A DNA stretch of 64,000 bases from Plasmodium coatneyi (GCF_001680005.1 NC_033568.1:620001-684000); one strand, 5' to 3'; positions 23,049-35,532 are shown, counted from the stretch's first letter. Notes: generated by a model from the sequence alone, not told the origin. Numbers and translations are program-made.

Positions 23049-23978
23049 GATCATATCGTATGTAACAACACACTGTGTGGAATGTAACAGACATTTGGAA
23101 TGTAGAACATTGTATGTGACACCTTGAGTATGATGTCTTCCTCATAAAGTATAAGTAACCATGTAGTTCATACAATACAGAAGGGCAGAGTGTAATTTTC
23201 CCTTTGTTCCTTTTTTTTTTTCTTCTATTGTATTAGGGTGTTCATGTTTATGTGTAGTTAATATAAGGCGGGAACAAATTTCCCCCCCTACTTTGATTGG
23301 TTGGTAAATTTTTTTAGTGAAGATCCAAAATATGTTCATTAAATTTTTTTTTTGTTATAATTTTTTATTTTCGTAATTTTTTTTAGTCTTAATAAATTTT
23401 TTTTTCCTTTCTTTCCTAATTCCAATTATGGACCCATTTGAAAAAAGTGCTCCTCCAAGTTTGTGTGAAGGTTCTCGAGGGTTCGCGAAGGTTCGCCCCT
23501 TGCCTATTCTATGCCCTTTAATTTTACCTCTTTGGCTTTTATTATTTTTTTCCCTTCTTCTTTTTTCCTCCTCCTTTTTTTCTCAACTTCCCTCGTTGTC
23601 ACACATCGCGAGCTTCTTTAAAAAAAAAAAAAAAAAAAGTAGTCGAACATAGGTGGTGGAACACATTGATATAAAATTTGTCCTTACTCCCTCCTTCCCG
23701 CGGGGTCACATGTGCGCGCCCCCATGAGGAAATTAAGGATGCGCGAGAAAAATTGTTTGAAGGTGGAGGAAAAATAAAATAAAATAAGTAAAAAGAAAGA
23801 AATACCACAGCATGGCACAACATAACGCAGAGCGACACAAGGCAAAAGAGCGTAGGGTGCAGAGTTAACACAATCGTTAAAAGAAAAAAAAAAAGAAAGA
23901 CCACTTTGCTCTTTCTGCACTGTATGAATTTTTGCGCAGTTATTTATGCCCCTTCCATGAGGGCATTCATTCAATGTT
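23049..23978. other. Tail-to-tail spacer between two pir genes
   Basis: No gene is supported. The stretch holds T-rich DNA, a GGTTCTCGAGGGTTCGCGAA patch near 23471 that recurs in altered form near 54765, and an A tract at 23618-23637. It should contain both convergent 3' ends. Confidence 0.45.
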
Positions 23979-25339
23979 CTACATGCGGGCATAACCTATA
24001 TTCCTTGAATTTTGTTGTCTCTGTTGTTGCTGTTGTTTTTCCTTCCGTTGCCTCTGTTGTTGTGGTTGTTGTTGTCCCCTTCCATTATTTGTTGTTCTTC
24101 TTCTAGGCGATGAGTTATCATATGTTCTTGAAGTTTCTACAGAATCTGCTATTGTTGATGCCTCTGTTGAATATAGTGTGGAAGTGGCATCCGTGGAAGT
24201 GTCAGTTAACGTATTAAAGTCGTGTCCAATTGTTCTTCTTCTTCTATTATTTCTGCTGCTTCCAAATTGGTTACCAAACCAAGAATGTAGGAGATTATAC
24301 TAAGATTGAAAGGAGGAGGGAAGGATGGCAAGGACATAATATATATGTGTTGTATATACATATATATATATTTTTTTTTTTTTAACGTTGGGGGATTAAT
24401 TGTTGTAATTATGTACTTACTTTATACAAAAGATACGTGATGAATGGTAATCCTATTCCTAATGTGGCAATTGTGGAGGGGACAATGGCAACAGTGGAAA
24501 GTGCTGTATTTGCTGTACTGGGTACAGAAAGTTCTTCCATGGACTCTGAGACAGTCACTACCTCACGTGGTTCGTCTAATAGTGCCTTATACTTTGGTTC
24601 ACTGAACATGTTGGGGAAGCCATTACAGTGTTTACTATAAGTCGGCCCCCTGCATTTATTCTGCGCAGCATTATAAGCTTTAAGGATATCGTCCACGTGC
24701 TGGTCATATTTTTCATCACATTTGTTCCCACTACCTCCTAACTGCGTCTGTATGGTTGAATAGTCCTTATAGTATTCATACATTTTTCTCATTTGTTCGA
24801 AAGTCCTCTTGTCAATATAATTACTTATAGCTTCACATTTTTGCCCAAACTTCAATTTTTCTAATGCATTATAAACTTTCTCCATGAAGTCGACGAATCT
24901 AATTTCTCCTGATTCTTGGAAGACTGTACTCCCTAACCAATAATAAAACCAATAACACCAATCACTACCGGACGACTTCGTCACTCCCATTTTATCATGT
25001 GCATAGCACCAGGCTCCTACAATTTCATGGGCAATGTCATCTATGTTCCCATATTGCTCTAATTTATCCTTCAAATCGTTCTTTACTTCTTCGGCAGAAC
25101 CATCAATTAAAGTGGAACTGCTACATTTTGTGACCCCACTCAATTCAGCGTACCTCTGTTCTGAAGGCCATTGGTACCAATCATTCACCTAGAAATGTGG
25201 TGAACAGAATATATGTGCCTCTACGCATTTTCCCATTTATTTATTATATTTTGAATAGGATGTTATATGAATAGTACACATATGTCCACCCTGCACAGAG
25301 AAAACATACAGTTAGTGGTCCTTTCCCTCTTCCTGACAT
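23979..25339 (-). CDS. pir: PIR (kir-type) variant protein with Gln-rich tail
   Basis: Exons run 25339-25310 (ten residues, MSGRGKGPLT), 25188-24421 and 24299-23979, all phase 0, giving 372 residues. The PIR exon shows VNDWYQWPSEQRYAEL, GAWCYAHDKMG, CYWFYYWLGSTVF and MRKMYEYYKDYS, and its membrane helix ends ITYLLYK before a GTAAGT donor. The tail exon begins YNLLHSWFGNQFGSS and ends NIGYARM. Between them lies a Gln-rich run (about 15 Gln in 30 residues) not seen in the other tails here, made of CAA/CAG repeats on the coding strand. The last intron is only about 120 bp and lacks the minisatellite seen in most copies. It is head to head with the gene at 26931. Confidence 0.85.
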
Positions 25340-26930
25340 GATTTATGTGTGTATATTTTCCTTCTATATGTGGAATGGAATTTCTCTTAAAATATGTTCC
25401 TCCATATGTACTAATACAGAAGGAATATGTGAGAACTCCCTTCGGTTTTATAATTGTAAATATGAAATTTTTATTTCTCCTCCAACAATACACATTATTC
25501 AAGTAATGATAATGCATACATATGTATCAAAATCATTAGATGTGCACATATATAAGCCAAACGTAGGAGAGAATATGTTATGAAATAGCGAAATAGAAGG
25601 AAAGAAGTAGAAGTTTCATATGTTCTTCATTCACTGGATTATTGGATGAAACGGAAATACTCGGAATACTATACTATTTTTTATACACGCACCTCCTTCT
25701 CCGTTATTAGTCCATGTACACATACCTAGAAAATATTGTTCCTTTCAATATATATATGTGGAAAAACATCTTATAACACATGTTATACCATGTATTATTT
25801 ATTTTAAACCTTTTCTTCCTCTATTACTACTACTACTACTCAGAAAAACTGTTATGAACTTCTAAGGTAGATATATTGCGTAGTTTACATATGTGCAGTA
25901 CTTCCTCACTTCCTCCTTTCGATTATGATCGATTTGTTATAATAATTTTGCACCAACCTTCTTCCCCCCTCCTCTTCTGCAATACTTTTTCCCTTTCCTT
26001 ATAATAACACTATAAGCAGTTTAAACACAAAATATATATTATACTATTTGAGGTCTTTTCACTTCTCCTTAATCTATATTATATAATGAAATTCATTTTA
26101 CACCTCCTTCTACCTCCCTCCTCGATCTGAGTGCACTACACATACTTCACTCATATATGCAATGTGTACCTTAGGGGGAGAGAGAAAAGCTCGAATAGCA
26201 TAGTGTGCACATTCTACACACATATATATATGCAAATGAGTTCATTTCTAATGGACTCACCGAATGGAAGAAGGGAAGAGAAAGAAAGAAAGTGAAGGAA
26301 GGTGGTGTAAGGGGTGGAAGGAAAGAGAAGAAAGGAAGATATTAATGTGCGAAATGTAGTGTACACATATGGGGAAAAAAGGGAGAATGAATTCCACATA
26401 GGTACCTGAACTTTACTACATATTTGTTAAAAATTTGAGGGATATGTTTCATAATATAACAGTCGGAATAGTTATGTGTACAAGCATAATTCAATAATAT
26501 AATATAATGAATAGAAGTAATGTATATGAAAAATTTCGACCCCCCTCTGCCTTTTTGTTCAGTTCTTTTCTTTCTTTTTTTTTTTTTGTTTGTTTTTTTT
26601 TCTTTTAACTAGTCTATTATATTTGTTCCTACATTTTTGTTCCCTTAAATTATATATATGTGCAAATATAATCATTTTGGTACATATATATATAATGTGT
26701 TACCGCTACCGTCCGAAAATTTAAACACGATATATATACTTTTAAGGAAAAAATAAAACGATCGATATTCATATTCATCAATAATCACACAACAACAACA
26801 GCAGAAATAAAGCATAGAATGCTTACAACCTTATACTACTTAATATATAAACAACACATTTTAATATAAATTCAAATTACATATATAGAGGACATACATA
26901 CAAGGAAAAATATCCACACAAACAATAACA
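25340..26930. promoter_or_regulatory. Shared upstream region of a divergent pir pair
   Basis: This 1.6 kb of A/T-rich DNA lies between two outward-pointing pir start codons and should hold both promoters. The AGCTCAC/GTGAGCT dyad of the 12.6-14.5 kb spacer was not found here. No gene is supported in it. Confidence 0.5.
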
Positions 26931-28838
26931 ATGACAACAGTAATACGATTTAATTGTCCTGCAATATGGACAAGTACATACATATTAATCACATAGTACT
27001 CTATATATAATATAATGAATATAAGGAATACATATATATATATATATTATACTAATTATATCTGTAGGTGTATAATTTGAATAATTTACCTTCGAAGGTC
27101 GATTTTTATGATAAATTCAAAGAGGGCGCACAGCATTGTACAAACGAAAGCGGCGAAAATATAACAGAAGTTACAAGTAAGTGCAGCGTAAATGGATGTG
27201 ATCCTAATGAAATACAAAAGGCAATATACAGTGCATGCCAAATGTATAAAGACAAGGGCAATAAACCATCCAACAGGGAAGCCTATCATTTCTTATATTA
27301 TTGGATAGGAGAACAATTATCTAATAATACTGCAACAAGTTCCTCCTTCCCACTTACCATAAGTCTTATTTGCGGAAAGATAAATAGTTACTGTAAGGGG
27401 GCACAACAATGTGGAATTCCCTGTGATAATCCCGATAGAGTTCTTTTCGGTTACAGAAAAACCATATTTGATTATTATTATGACTACAGTAGGATAAGGG
27501 GAAATTTACAAAATGGTAAGCCTAAGTGTGAAAAAGGGTGGTTAGGTTATTTAGAGGATGTTTCCTCAGCATGCACTTCTGTGAAGACAGATTGCGAAGC
27601 ACACATTTACAGGAAGGATAAACCATATTGTAAGGAGTTCGAAACAGAGTACGGGGCATATTGTGATGCGGCGGAATTCCTAAACTTGTACTGTACTGCA
27701 AAATCTGACCTGGAATCTGAAAGAGGAAATGCAGCACAGCAGGCACAATTAGCATCCTTAGCAAAAGACCAAGCTGTTCGCAGCGCCACTACCACCTCTT
27801 CCATCACCTCCATTTTCGGCACCTTAGCAACAATAGGTGCTCCTTTCTTATTATACAAAGTAAGCATCCAAAATTTTAAAATTAAAAGTGAAATAATATA
27901 AGTAACAGTATTTCCTCCCTTAGACCCATACTTCCTCCTTAGACCCACTTACCACGTTCGACCCTCCTTCCCTTCCTCCTCCTTAGACCCTTCCCTCCAC
28001 CCCTAAGAATCTTCCTTCAACCCTTAAGAACCGTCCTTCCAACCCTAACAACCTTCCTTACATCCCTCTTACACCCCCCTACACTGCTTCCTTCCTGAAC
28101 CCTAAACCCTAACCCCTCTTACACCTACTACCACCCTAACAACCTTCTTTCCCTTAGCAAACAACTTCCTTCCACCTACCACCCACCTAATAAACTTTCC
28201 TTCCACCTACCACCCACCTAACAATCTTTCCTTCCACCAACCACCCTTAACACAACCTTCCTTCCACCAACCAGCCCTAACAACCACCCTATCACCAACC
28301 ACCCTAACAACCCACCTACCACCAACCACCTAACAACCTTCGTCTTCCTTCCACCAAGCGCCCCTAACAACCTTCCATCCACCTACCACCAATCACCCTA
28401 ACGACCTTGTGTCACCCCCTAACAACCTTCCACCAATCACCTAACACAACCTTCCTTGCACATACCTCCATCAATAACAACCTTCCTTTCACCTACCACA
28501 CCTAACAACACTTCCTTCCACCTTCCTCCTCTAACGACCTTCCTTCCCTTCAGTATAAACCATGGTCTTCTTGGTTTGGTAACCGCTCTTCTGGAAATGG
28601 AGGAAGGGGCAAGGATAGAAGAAACAGAAGATCGACTGAGAGCATCTTTGATACACTCACAGAAAGCAGTTCAACACACGATTCAACGGACACTTCCACA
28701 ATAGGTCCAACAGCAGATCTAGCCGAAAATTCCACACTACGCTCTGGTGCATACAACACAAGACCGCCTAACAGGGGAGGGAGAACAAGAACAAGCAATA
28801 TGCCAGGTCACCAAAATATAGGGTATCAGCGTACGTAA
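26931..28838 (+). CDS. pir: PIR (kir-type) variant protein, three exons
   Basis: Exons run 26931-26939 (MTT), 27068-27859 and 28554-28838, phase 0, for 361 residues. The PIR exon begins VYNLNNLPSKVDFYDKFKEG and shows AYHFLYYWIGEQL, QCGIPCDNPDRV and IFDYYYDYS. The stalk is Ala/Gln-rich and the helix region reads SIFGTLATIGAPFLLYK, almost the same as in the genes at 41163 and 56442. The tail exon begins YKPWSSWFGNRSSGNGGRG and ends NIGYQRT. The 3' flank, from the stop to about 28925, is nearly identical to the inverted 3' flank of the minus-strand gene ending at 55908. The last intron (694 bp) is filled with CCACCTACCACC-type repeat. The mini-exon is the weakest part of the model. Confidence 0.82.
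27900..28550. repeat. Intronic pyrimidine-rich minisatellite
   Basis: Loose repeats of CCTTCCTTCCACCTACCACC and CCTAACAACC fill the last intron of the 26.9-28.8 kb pir gene. They are C/T-rich on the coding strand, with one short telomere-like interruption near 28095-28112. Confidence 0.8.
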
Positions 28839-29139
28839 CATCCAGGGAAGGAACGTCTCTCTTTTATTAATTATAAATAATATACATTGTCCCCCTTTTA
28901 AGGTACATAAATGATTGTGCAATTCATGCATTTTATACAGTGTGTAAGAAACAAAATGACATTTCTTTCATTTTTCCTACTTCCCTTTTTTTCTACTTTT
29001 TTCTTCTCCTTTCTTTGTTCCTTTTCTTTTTGTCTGTTTTTCCTTTTATTTGTATTTATGAATAACTGCATGAAAGAATATACTCAAAATGAGACGGGGG
29101 AAAAAAAAAAAATTAAGTTGAATGAATCAGTGAGGGGTA

Positions 29140-29460
29140 TGTAGGATTCCGCACTTTAGGGATGTGTGTTGGATTTCGCATTTTAGGAAAGTGTGTATGT
29201 GTAGGATTTGAAATTTAGCATAAGGTTTTAGGGTATAAGAGCAACGAGTTGCCTGGTATTTAGCTGTTTTAGTGTTTTAGAACAACAATGTGGCCTGTTA
29301 TTAAGCCGTTTTAGGATGTAAGGTCAACAATATTGCCTTGTGTTCGGGTGTTTCATGGTGTAAGGAGAACAATGTGTCCTGGTACGTGGCTGTTTGAGAG
29401 TGTAAAGACAATAATGTGGCCTGGTTTTCAACTGTTTAAGCACGAATATGCATCTAAAGT
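29140..29460. repeat. Composite satellite, reverse orientation
   Basis: GTAGGATTTCGCATTTTAGG-type units are followed by four to five units of about 45-48 bp containing ACAATGTGGCCTGGT. It is the reverse complement of the arrays at 19050-19330 and 48250-48920. The rest of 28839-29791 is T-rich then A-rich with no gene. Confidence 0.75.
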
Positions 29461-29791
29461 TTGCATACAAAAAAAAAAAAGAAACTGTGTACACAATTAC
29501 ACAAATTTTTTACCATGTCACATATATGTGTGTATATGAAAGGATCAAAATTATAAAGGACAAACACTGGAACAACAGAAAAAAGAAAAAAAATTAAATT
29601 GAATTAACTAAAAATATAAGGAAAAAAAAAATACTGTCTACCCCTCTAAAATTTAAAAAAAAAAAAAAGGAAAAAGATGGAAAAAGAAAAATAGGAAAGA
29701 AATGCCACTTCATCCTTTGCACTGTATGTAAACTATGCGCATAGCCACTTAATATTAAGTGGGAAGGAGGAAGGAAACATTACACATTCAT

Positions 29792-30435
29792 TTAATGTTC
29801 TACATTCAATGTGTTACATTCCACACTATGTGTTGTTACATACGATGTTACATCAAATACGTTGATAACTAATATTCTTGTTTCCTGGTCTTCTATTGCT
29901 GTTCTTGTTCCTGCTCTTCTCTTGGTGGTAGATGGTGATGGTGTATCATATTCGACAGAATCTGCTACTGTGGAATATATTCTTGAAGCTACTGTTGAAG
30001 ATGCTGCTGTTAAGTATTCTAAGAAGGCATCTTCAGTTGAAGCATCAAAGTCCTGTTCAGTTGTTGTTGTTCTTTTATTCTTCTTCCCTCCTCTGTTCTT
30101 CACAAGGAAGGTGTTACGTATTCCAGAGAATAAATTGGTATACTAATAAGAAAAAAAAAAAAAAAGAGGTGTGCTAAATCTATAGAATATACCTTACTTT
30201 TTACATTCATTTTTAAATAAAAAAAATTATATATTATTATTAATAATAATTATTATTATTTATATTATTATTTTAATTATACTTACCTTGTAAAGGAACA
30301 AATCGATTAATGGAAGTGCTACTGCGGCTGCAACGCCACCAATAGCACGAGGGATAATGGTGGTGGATCATCACTACGACCATTAACCACGGCGTTGCCA
30401 AGGTCGAAATCATCTCCAGCAGACGGTTTCTTCAT
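29792..30435 (-). pseudogene. pir: pir 3' remnant with frameshift in the membrane exon
   Basis: The tail exon 30142-29792 is intact (YTNLFSGIRNTFLVKNRGG start). Upstream, 30435-30291 encodes a short PSAGDDFDLGNAVVNGR segment and a membrane helix (IGGVAAAVALPLIDLFLYK) before a GTAAG donor, but the two parts are in different frames, joined in a CCACCACC run. PSAGDDFDLGDAVVD also occurs in the genes at 32914 and 45872, so this piece comes from that subtype. Nothing of the PIR domain remains: purine-rich repeat (on this strand) starts at once upstream. I read it as a truncated and frameshifted copy. The alternative is an extra intron hidden in the repeat, but the frameshift argues against function. 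Confidence 0.7.
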
Positions 30436-30469
30436 TCTTCTTCTTTCTTCCATCCCCCCTTCTTCTATC

Positions 30470-30660
30470 CCCCTTCCACCCTACCACCCTTAACAACCTT
30501 CCTTCCACCTAACAACCCACCTACCACCTAACAACCCACTTACCACCTAACAACCCACCTACCACCTAACAACCCACTTACCACCTAACAACCCACTTAC
30601 CACCTAACAACCCACTTACCACCTAACAACCCACCTACCATCTACGACCCCTAACACCAC
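30470..30660. repeat. 18-bp-type tandem repeat
   Basis: About eight near-identical units of AACAACCCACTTACCACCT lie in a row between a pir remnant and the tail exon of the next pir gene. Regular spacing suggested a CRISPR-like array at first, but there are no spacers and the genome is eukaryotic. Confidence 0.8.
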
Positions 30661-30687
30661 CTTCCTTCCACCAACCATCTTTTATTA

Positions 30688-32093
30688 TCATCTGGATGAT
30701 GATGATGATGATGTATATGGAATTGAATATTCTGTTGAATCGAATGTTGATTCTGTTGTTGTTGAATAATCAGCTGAGTACTCTGTTGAATTATACTCCG
30801 TCAGCGTATCAATGTTATGTGTAGTTGATCTCCTCCTTTTTCTTCCTGCGCTATTTTTACTGCTATTCCCAAAATGGTTATGGAGCCAAGAAGGTAGCAG
30901 CTTGTACTAATAGAAGGAAAAGAGGGTGGAAATATGTATTATGTACATAATAATGCACATTTTATTCTACATTTATTTGTTTGTTCGGTCTATAAAAGTA
31001 AATATGAATAATATTGTTATTATTCCTACTATAAATTATAATTTTCACCTTATATAAAAAGAAGATAGCCGCTGGTATTCCAATTAGTGTGCCAACTGCG
31101 GAGGAGACGATTGGGGCAACACCACTACCATTCTCCTGTCGTGATGATGGTGATGATTGAAGTGATGACGTTGTTTCTGATGATGCAACAACTGCTGTGG
31201 TTGCTGCAGACAACTCTTCCAAACAGGAAAGGAGATTTACTTCGTCCGTTCCGTCTGATGGAGGGTCCTGTTCAGACGTTGCTTTAGACTTCAAGTCTGA
31301 TGGTCTGGGGATAGTGTTGTTGCCATCATTCGGCTGGAACTTCTTCTTCCAGAATTCTGTGCAGAACTTATCATTACTAATTGCACAATTTGCTTGCACT
31401 CTTCCATAAGCTTGTTTAGCTCCGCCATTTCCATTAGATCCAACTAGATAATCCTTATACTTCTCAAAGCACAAGGACTCACCGGATCCGCAATTCTTCA
31501 ATTTCCTCCATATCGTTTTATAATCGTAATAATAATCGAATATAGCTTTTCTTTGGGGGTTAAAATTTTCCTCCAAATATTGAAGTGCATTGCTTTCCAC
31601 ACACACTTCGTTAAACCCATCCAATTTCTCGGTGATTTGTTTCATAACCTCCTGAAGTGAGGTATCCCATCCACTCAATTTGCCAGATAATAAATTCCCT
31701 AACCAGAAGTAGAAGAAGTCACAAACTACTTTACATGATTGTTGTTCTTTCTTTGTATCCAACTTAGATGTCAGATACCAAGCTCCTGTAACCTGTTCCG
31801 GTTTAACTGTGCCCTTGTAATTCGGCTTCATTTTATCCCATAAAATATCCCCAATTTCTTCTGTTACCTTACAACTGCTATCTTTATATTGATGATGTTT
31901 GCCACCATTCTTGAATTTGTTATATATTTTTTGTGAAGGTAAATCATTCACATTGCATTCTTCCTATGAATGGAATTTAGTAGAATGTATTTACTTCCTA
32001 GATTCTATTACATTGTGCATGGAGAATATGATATGCATAATATGCAGTTGGCTAGTTTGTAAAGAAGAAGCGAACCCCTACCTGCGTCGTCAT
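30688..32093 (-). CDS. pir: PIR variant protein, SSSR-tail subtype
   Basis: Exons run 32093-32082 (MTTQ), 31963-31049 and 30906-30688, phase 0, for 381 residues. The PIR exon starts EECNVNDLPSQKIYNKFKNG and shows CDFFYFWLGNLLSG and IFDYYYDYKTIW. It is longer than most here because of a Ser/Thr/Ala-rich linker (AATTAVVASSETTSSLQSSP) before the membrane helix ending AIFFLYK. The tail exon begins YKLLPSWLHNHFGNSSK, is dominated by Ser, Thr and Tyr, and ends EYSIPYT plus a Ser run and Arg. That ending differs from the usual GYGRM type and matches the two-domain gene just upstream at 32914-35532, so the two form a local subtype. The last intron is about 140 bp and lacks minisatellite. Confidence 0.85.
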
Positions 32094-32913
32094 TCTTTCT
32101 TTTATTTGTATATGTACATTATTTAGTATATATGTAATTTGAATTTATATGTAAGAAATTATTCATATTTTTATTCATATATTCATTCACATATATGTGC
32201 AGAATAGATTGAATGTGCGAATTTCGTCTCTTTAACAAGGATTATAACACAAAAAAAAAAAAGGTAGGAAAGTACAAAATGTCTGCTGTAAAAATATTTT
32301 TCCCCTTTTTTAAAGAAGAATTTTTCAAACATGTAGTATTTTATATATGCATTATTATACTTTAAGTTGTTCATTTAAAAAAAAAAAATTGTTATCACAT
32401 ATGCATGTATATGCATATTGTAGTATACAGTTCCATATATATGTGTGCTCAATGTCCTCCCCTTCCCACTTTTGCGGAAGTGTGTACATACTTATTCATC
32501 CATATTTAATGAAGAAGCGGTGAATACATAAATTAGGGTGAGAATATATATATAGAACATAGGGGGGAGTTGTATGAATTATATATATAAAAAAAATAGG
32601 AAGAAAAAAGAATTTTATGTGTGTGCGCCCGTATCCCTTTATAGAATAGCACTCCCCCCCACCCCAACATGACCTTTTTTTGCCCTACCTTCCTCTTTTT
32701 TTATAATTGTTTTCAATAGCAATAATAATAATTTGTTCCTTCTCCTCTTTTTTCTTAAATTTTCCTTTTTTCATCAGTACATTATGAATAATTCATTCAT
32801 AGATGTGAAATATTTGCACATTATATTATGTATACCATTTTGAGATACTCACTTATGGAGTTATTCACCTCTCCATAGGGATGATGATGTGTTCATCTAG
32901 AAGATGATCATCA
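32094..32913. other. Spacer between two same-strand pir genes
   Basis: This A/T-rich stretch holds homopolymer tracts near 32251 and 32380 and no gene. It should contain the promoter of the 30.7-32.1 kb gene and the 3' end of the next gene. ATGATGATC-type repeats near 32881-32925 overlap the 3' end of the latter. Confidence 0.45.
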
Positions 32914-35532
32914 TCATCTAGAGGATGATGCAGTAGTGTATGGGATGGAATATTCGGACGAATTTATTGTTGTTGAGGTGTCGTCGTCCTCATCATCAAA
33001 CTCATTAAATTCTCTCCTAAAGGACCTTTTCCTTCGTGCACCAGTATGGTTATGCTTCCTCAAGAAGAAGGGTTTATACTTGTAAAAAAGGAAAGCAGCA
33101 ATTGTTGGTAATCCTACTGCTGCAAGTCCACCAGACACAGCAGCAGGTATAACAGCACTTCCACCAGCTTCGGAAACTGTAGTACCGGGTCTTGGACTAC
33201 CAGTGTTCTGGTTTCCCGTGGAACCGGTACCAGAAGAACCTGGGTTCCAGGTTCCCGTACTACCTGGTCCAGAAGAACCTGGTTTCCAGGTTCCTGTACT
33301 ACCTGGGCCAGACGATCCAGGAGACTGGTGTCCAGTACTACCGGAACCAGAAGAACCAGGATTGCACGTTCCAGTGGATCCGGTACCAGAAGAACCTGGG
33401 TTCCAGGTTCCAGTAGAACCGGAACCGGAAGAACTACAATCTACGACGGCGTCTCCTAAGTCGAAGTCGTCCCCGGCAGACGGTTTCAGTTTCTGCTGCA
33501 CTTCAGCTAGCAAAACTGATGGTGCTGGAATGCTAGTTCTACCACTACCAGTAGTGAATTTTTTATTAAATTCTGTACAGAAAACATCCTTAGTTGGGGT
33601 GGTGCTATCACACCTTCCCCTTATATCATTATAAGCTGAATCAGCTGCGTCTAAGTATATTTTATATTTTTGACCGCATTCGGATTGCCCACTAGTCCCT
33701 ATTAGTGTTTTCAGTTTTTCATAGTTGTGCCAATAGTCGAAGATGGTTTTTCGATGAGGGAATGGAATGTTGGTGCCATTACTGTAGTAATCAATGGAAC
33801 AATTTTTCGGCGAACCATTTATACTCAAGTCGTCGTAAATTTTTTCCATATGGGCTGAAAATCTTTGGCCGATGTCGGAATTTTTAGGTAATAGACTTCC
33901 TATAAAGTGGTATAAAAAACTGCAACGCTTGGTGTCCACTGTCCTGCCGCTGTACCCTATTGTTAAAGAACACCACGCTTCTACAATTTGGTTTAGATAA
34001 TCCTCAATGCCCGCGGTAATGAAATATGCCTCCAACTTAGGCTTCTTCAGGCTGAAGTATATCTTATTTTGGTCATAACAATTTGCCTTCTTAAATTCAT
34101 TGTACATGTCCCGTGAAGGTAATTCCTTTAAACATTGTTCCCCCTCCCCTTCCTATAAATATGTAATTAACAAAGAAAAGAGTGTGAAGTGCACACACAC
34201 GTGTACGTGCACATATGAGTATGTGTGCACACATACTCATCTGCTGCTACACTTATATTATAATAAATATGAAGTATTACATGAACCACATTCATGTGCA
34301 TATAATCATGGAAGAGAAAACATATAAGTGTTAATTCTTCCTCCTTAGACCCTTCCTTCCCTCCACCCCTAACACCACCTTCCTTCTTCATAGACCCCTT
34401 GCTTCCTTCCTTAGATCTCCCTTCCTTTCCCTTTCTTTTCTTTCCTTCCTTCTTATTCCTTCTTTCCTCATTCTCTCTTTCCTTATTCCTTCTTTCCTTA
34501 TTCCTTCTTTCCTTATTCCTTCCTTCCTTCTTATTCATTCGTTTCTTCTTATTCCTTCTTTCCTTCCTTATTCCTTCTTTCCTTCCTTATTCCTTCTTTC
34601 CTTCCTTATTCCTTTTTTCCTTCCTTATTCCTTCTTTCCTTCCTTCCCACCTTAGACCCTCATTCTCCTTCCATCCTTAGAACTCCTTCCCTTTATATCC
34701 TCCTTCCTTACCTCATTTCCTGGGGGAATTCTTTCATCATACAAGGACGAGCATTGCCTTTTCAATTGCTCAGGACTTTTGCCATCACCCTCAAGTACGT
34801 CTTTAATTTTTGTGCAAAACTGATCCTTAGTATTAGTTGCGCAATATTGATTCATACTATTATAGTGTTCGGAAATTCCTTCCAAGTATTTGGAATATTT
34901 CCTTTTACAAGCGTAGCCATCGTCCTGGTCCAAATTCTTCTTTATTTCTTTATAATTGTAGTAGTAGTCGAAGAGGTTTTTTCTCTTTTCAAATTCGTAT
35001 TTCCTGCTATTTTTGTATATTACTTCACATTTCTGATCAGCAAAGGACGGATTTAACGCCCCATATATCGCATCCATAACTTGTCCAAATTCACCATTGC
35101 CCTTACATGTCTCGTGAATGAGTTCCCCCAACCAAAAGAACAAAAAATAGCAGGGTTCCTTATGGAACTCATCCCCAGTTCTCATCATATTTTTTATTTT
35201 GTACCACGCGCTAGCAATTCTATTCACACAGTCGTCAGTGACATAATACGTGGACAATGATTTCTGCAGATTACTCTGTATTGGTTTGACATTGTCCCAC
35301 GTACCATACAGGGCCTTGCTGTGGTCTAAGTCATTGTACACATTCTGCGAAGGTACATATTGTAGATCCGGATCCTATAAATATACATATAAGGAAATAT
35401 ATATATTTTAATGTACTTTTTACCTCTTTACATCTTATATTATATGTGAAGTATTATATATGTGAGTATACACAATTGGGTTATTCATTTTGAAGATGAG
35501 GTAACCTTCGGTTTCGTTCCGGTATTTCCCAT
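32914..35532 (-). CDS. pir: Two-domain PIR protein with Gly/Ser repeat stalk
   Basis: Exons run 35532-35506 (MGNTGTKPK), 35374-34712 and 34152-32914, all phase 0, for about 642 residues. Exon 2 is a PIR unit without membrane helix (CYFLFFWLGELIHE, LFDYYYNYKEIKK), ending PPGNE at a GTAAGG donor, just as the first unit of the gene at 20996 ends PRGNQ. Exon 3 starts EGEGEQCLKELPSRD and holds a second PIR unit (RCSFLYHFIGSLLP, IFDYWHNYEK), then PSAGDDFDLGDAVVD, six 13-residue Gly/Ser/Thr repeats, a membrane helix and the tail. No first exon was found for exon 3 alone, which supports joining it to exon 2. The usual intron after the membrane helix is absent (FYKYKPFF reads straight through). The 559-bp intron is repetitive. 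The alternative is two genes, with 34712-35532 lacking an end. Confidence 0.65.
33190..33435 (-). repeat. 39-bp coding repeat (13 residues, Gly/Ser/Thr/Pro)
   Basis: Six tandem units of the form PGSSGxGSTGTWN lie between the acidic PSAGDDFDLGD segment and the membrane helix of the two-domain pir gene. The last unit is degenerate. The repeat would form a flexible stalk rich in possible O-glycosylation sites. Confidence 0.85.
34330..34700. repeat. Intronic TTCC-type simple repeat
   Basis: CTTATTCCTTCTTTCCTTCC units fill the intron between the two PIR domains of the 32.9-35.5 kb gene. The coding (minus) strand is purine-rich here, the opposite of introns before tail exons. Confidence 0.75.

Noticed and set aside
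30470..30660. Regular 18-19 bp repeats resembling a CRISPR array
   Set aside because: There are no unique spacers, the units are contiguous, and the DNA is from a eukaryote; it is a minisatellite.
34167..34680. Lys/Arg/Glu-rich and Leu/Ser/Phe-rich frames near 34.4 kb
   Set aside because: They are translations of the TTCC simple repeat on either strand.
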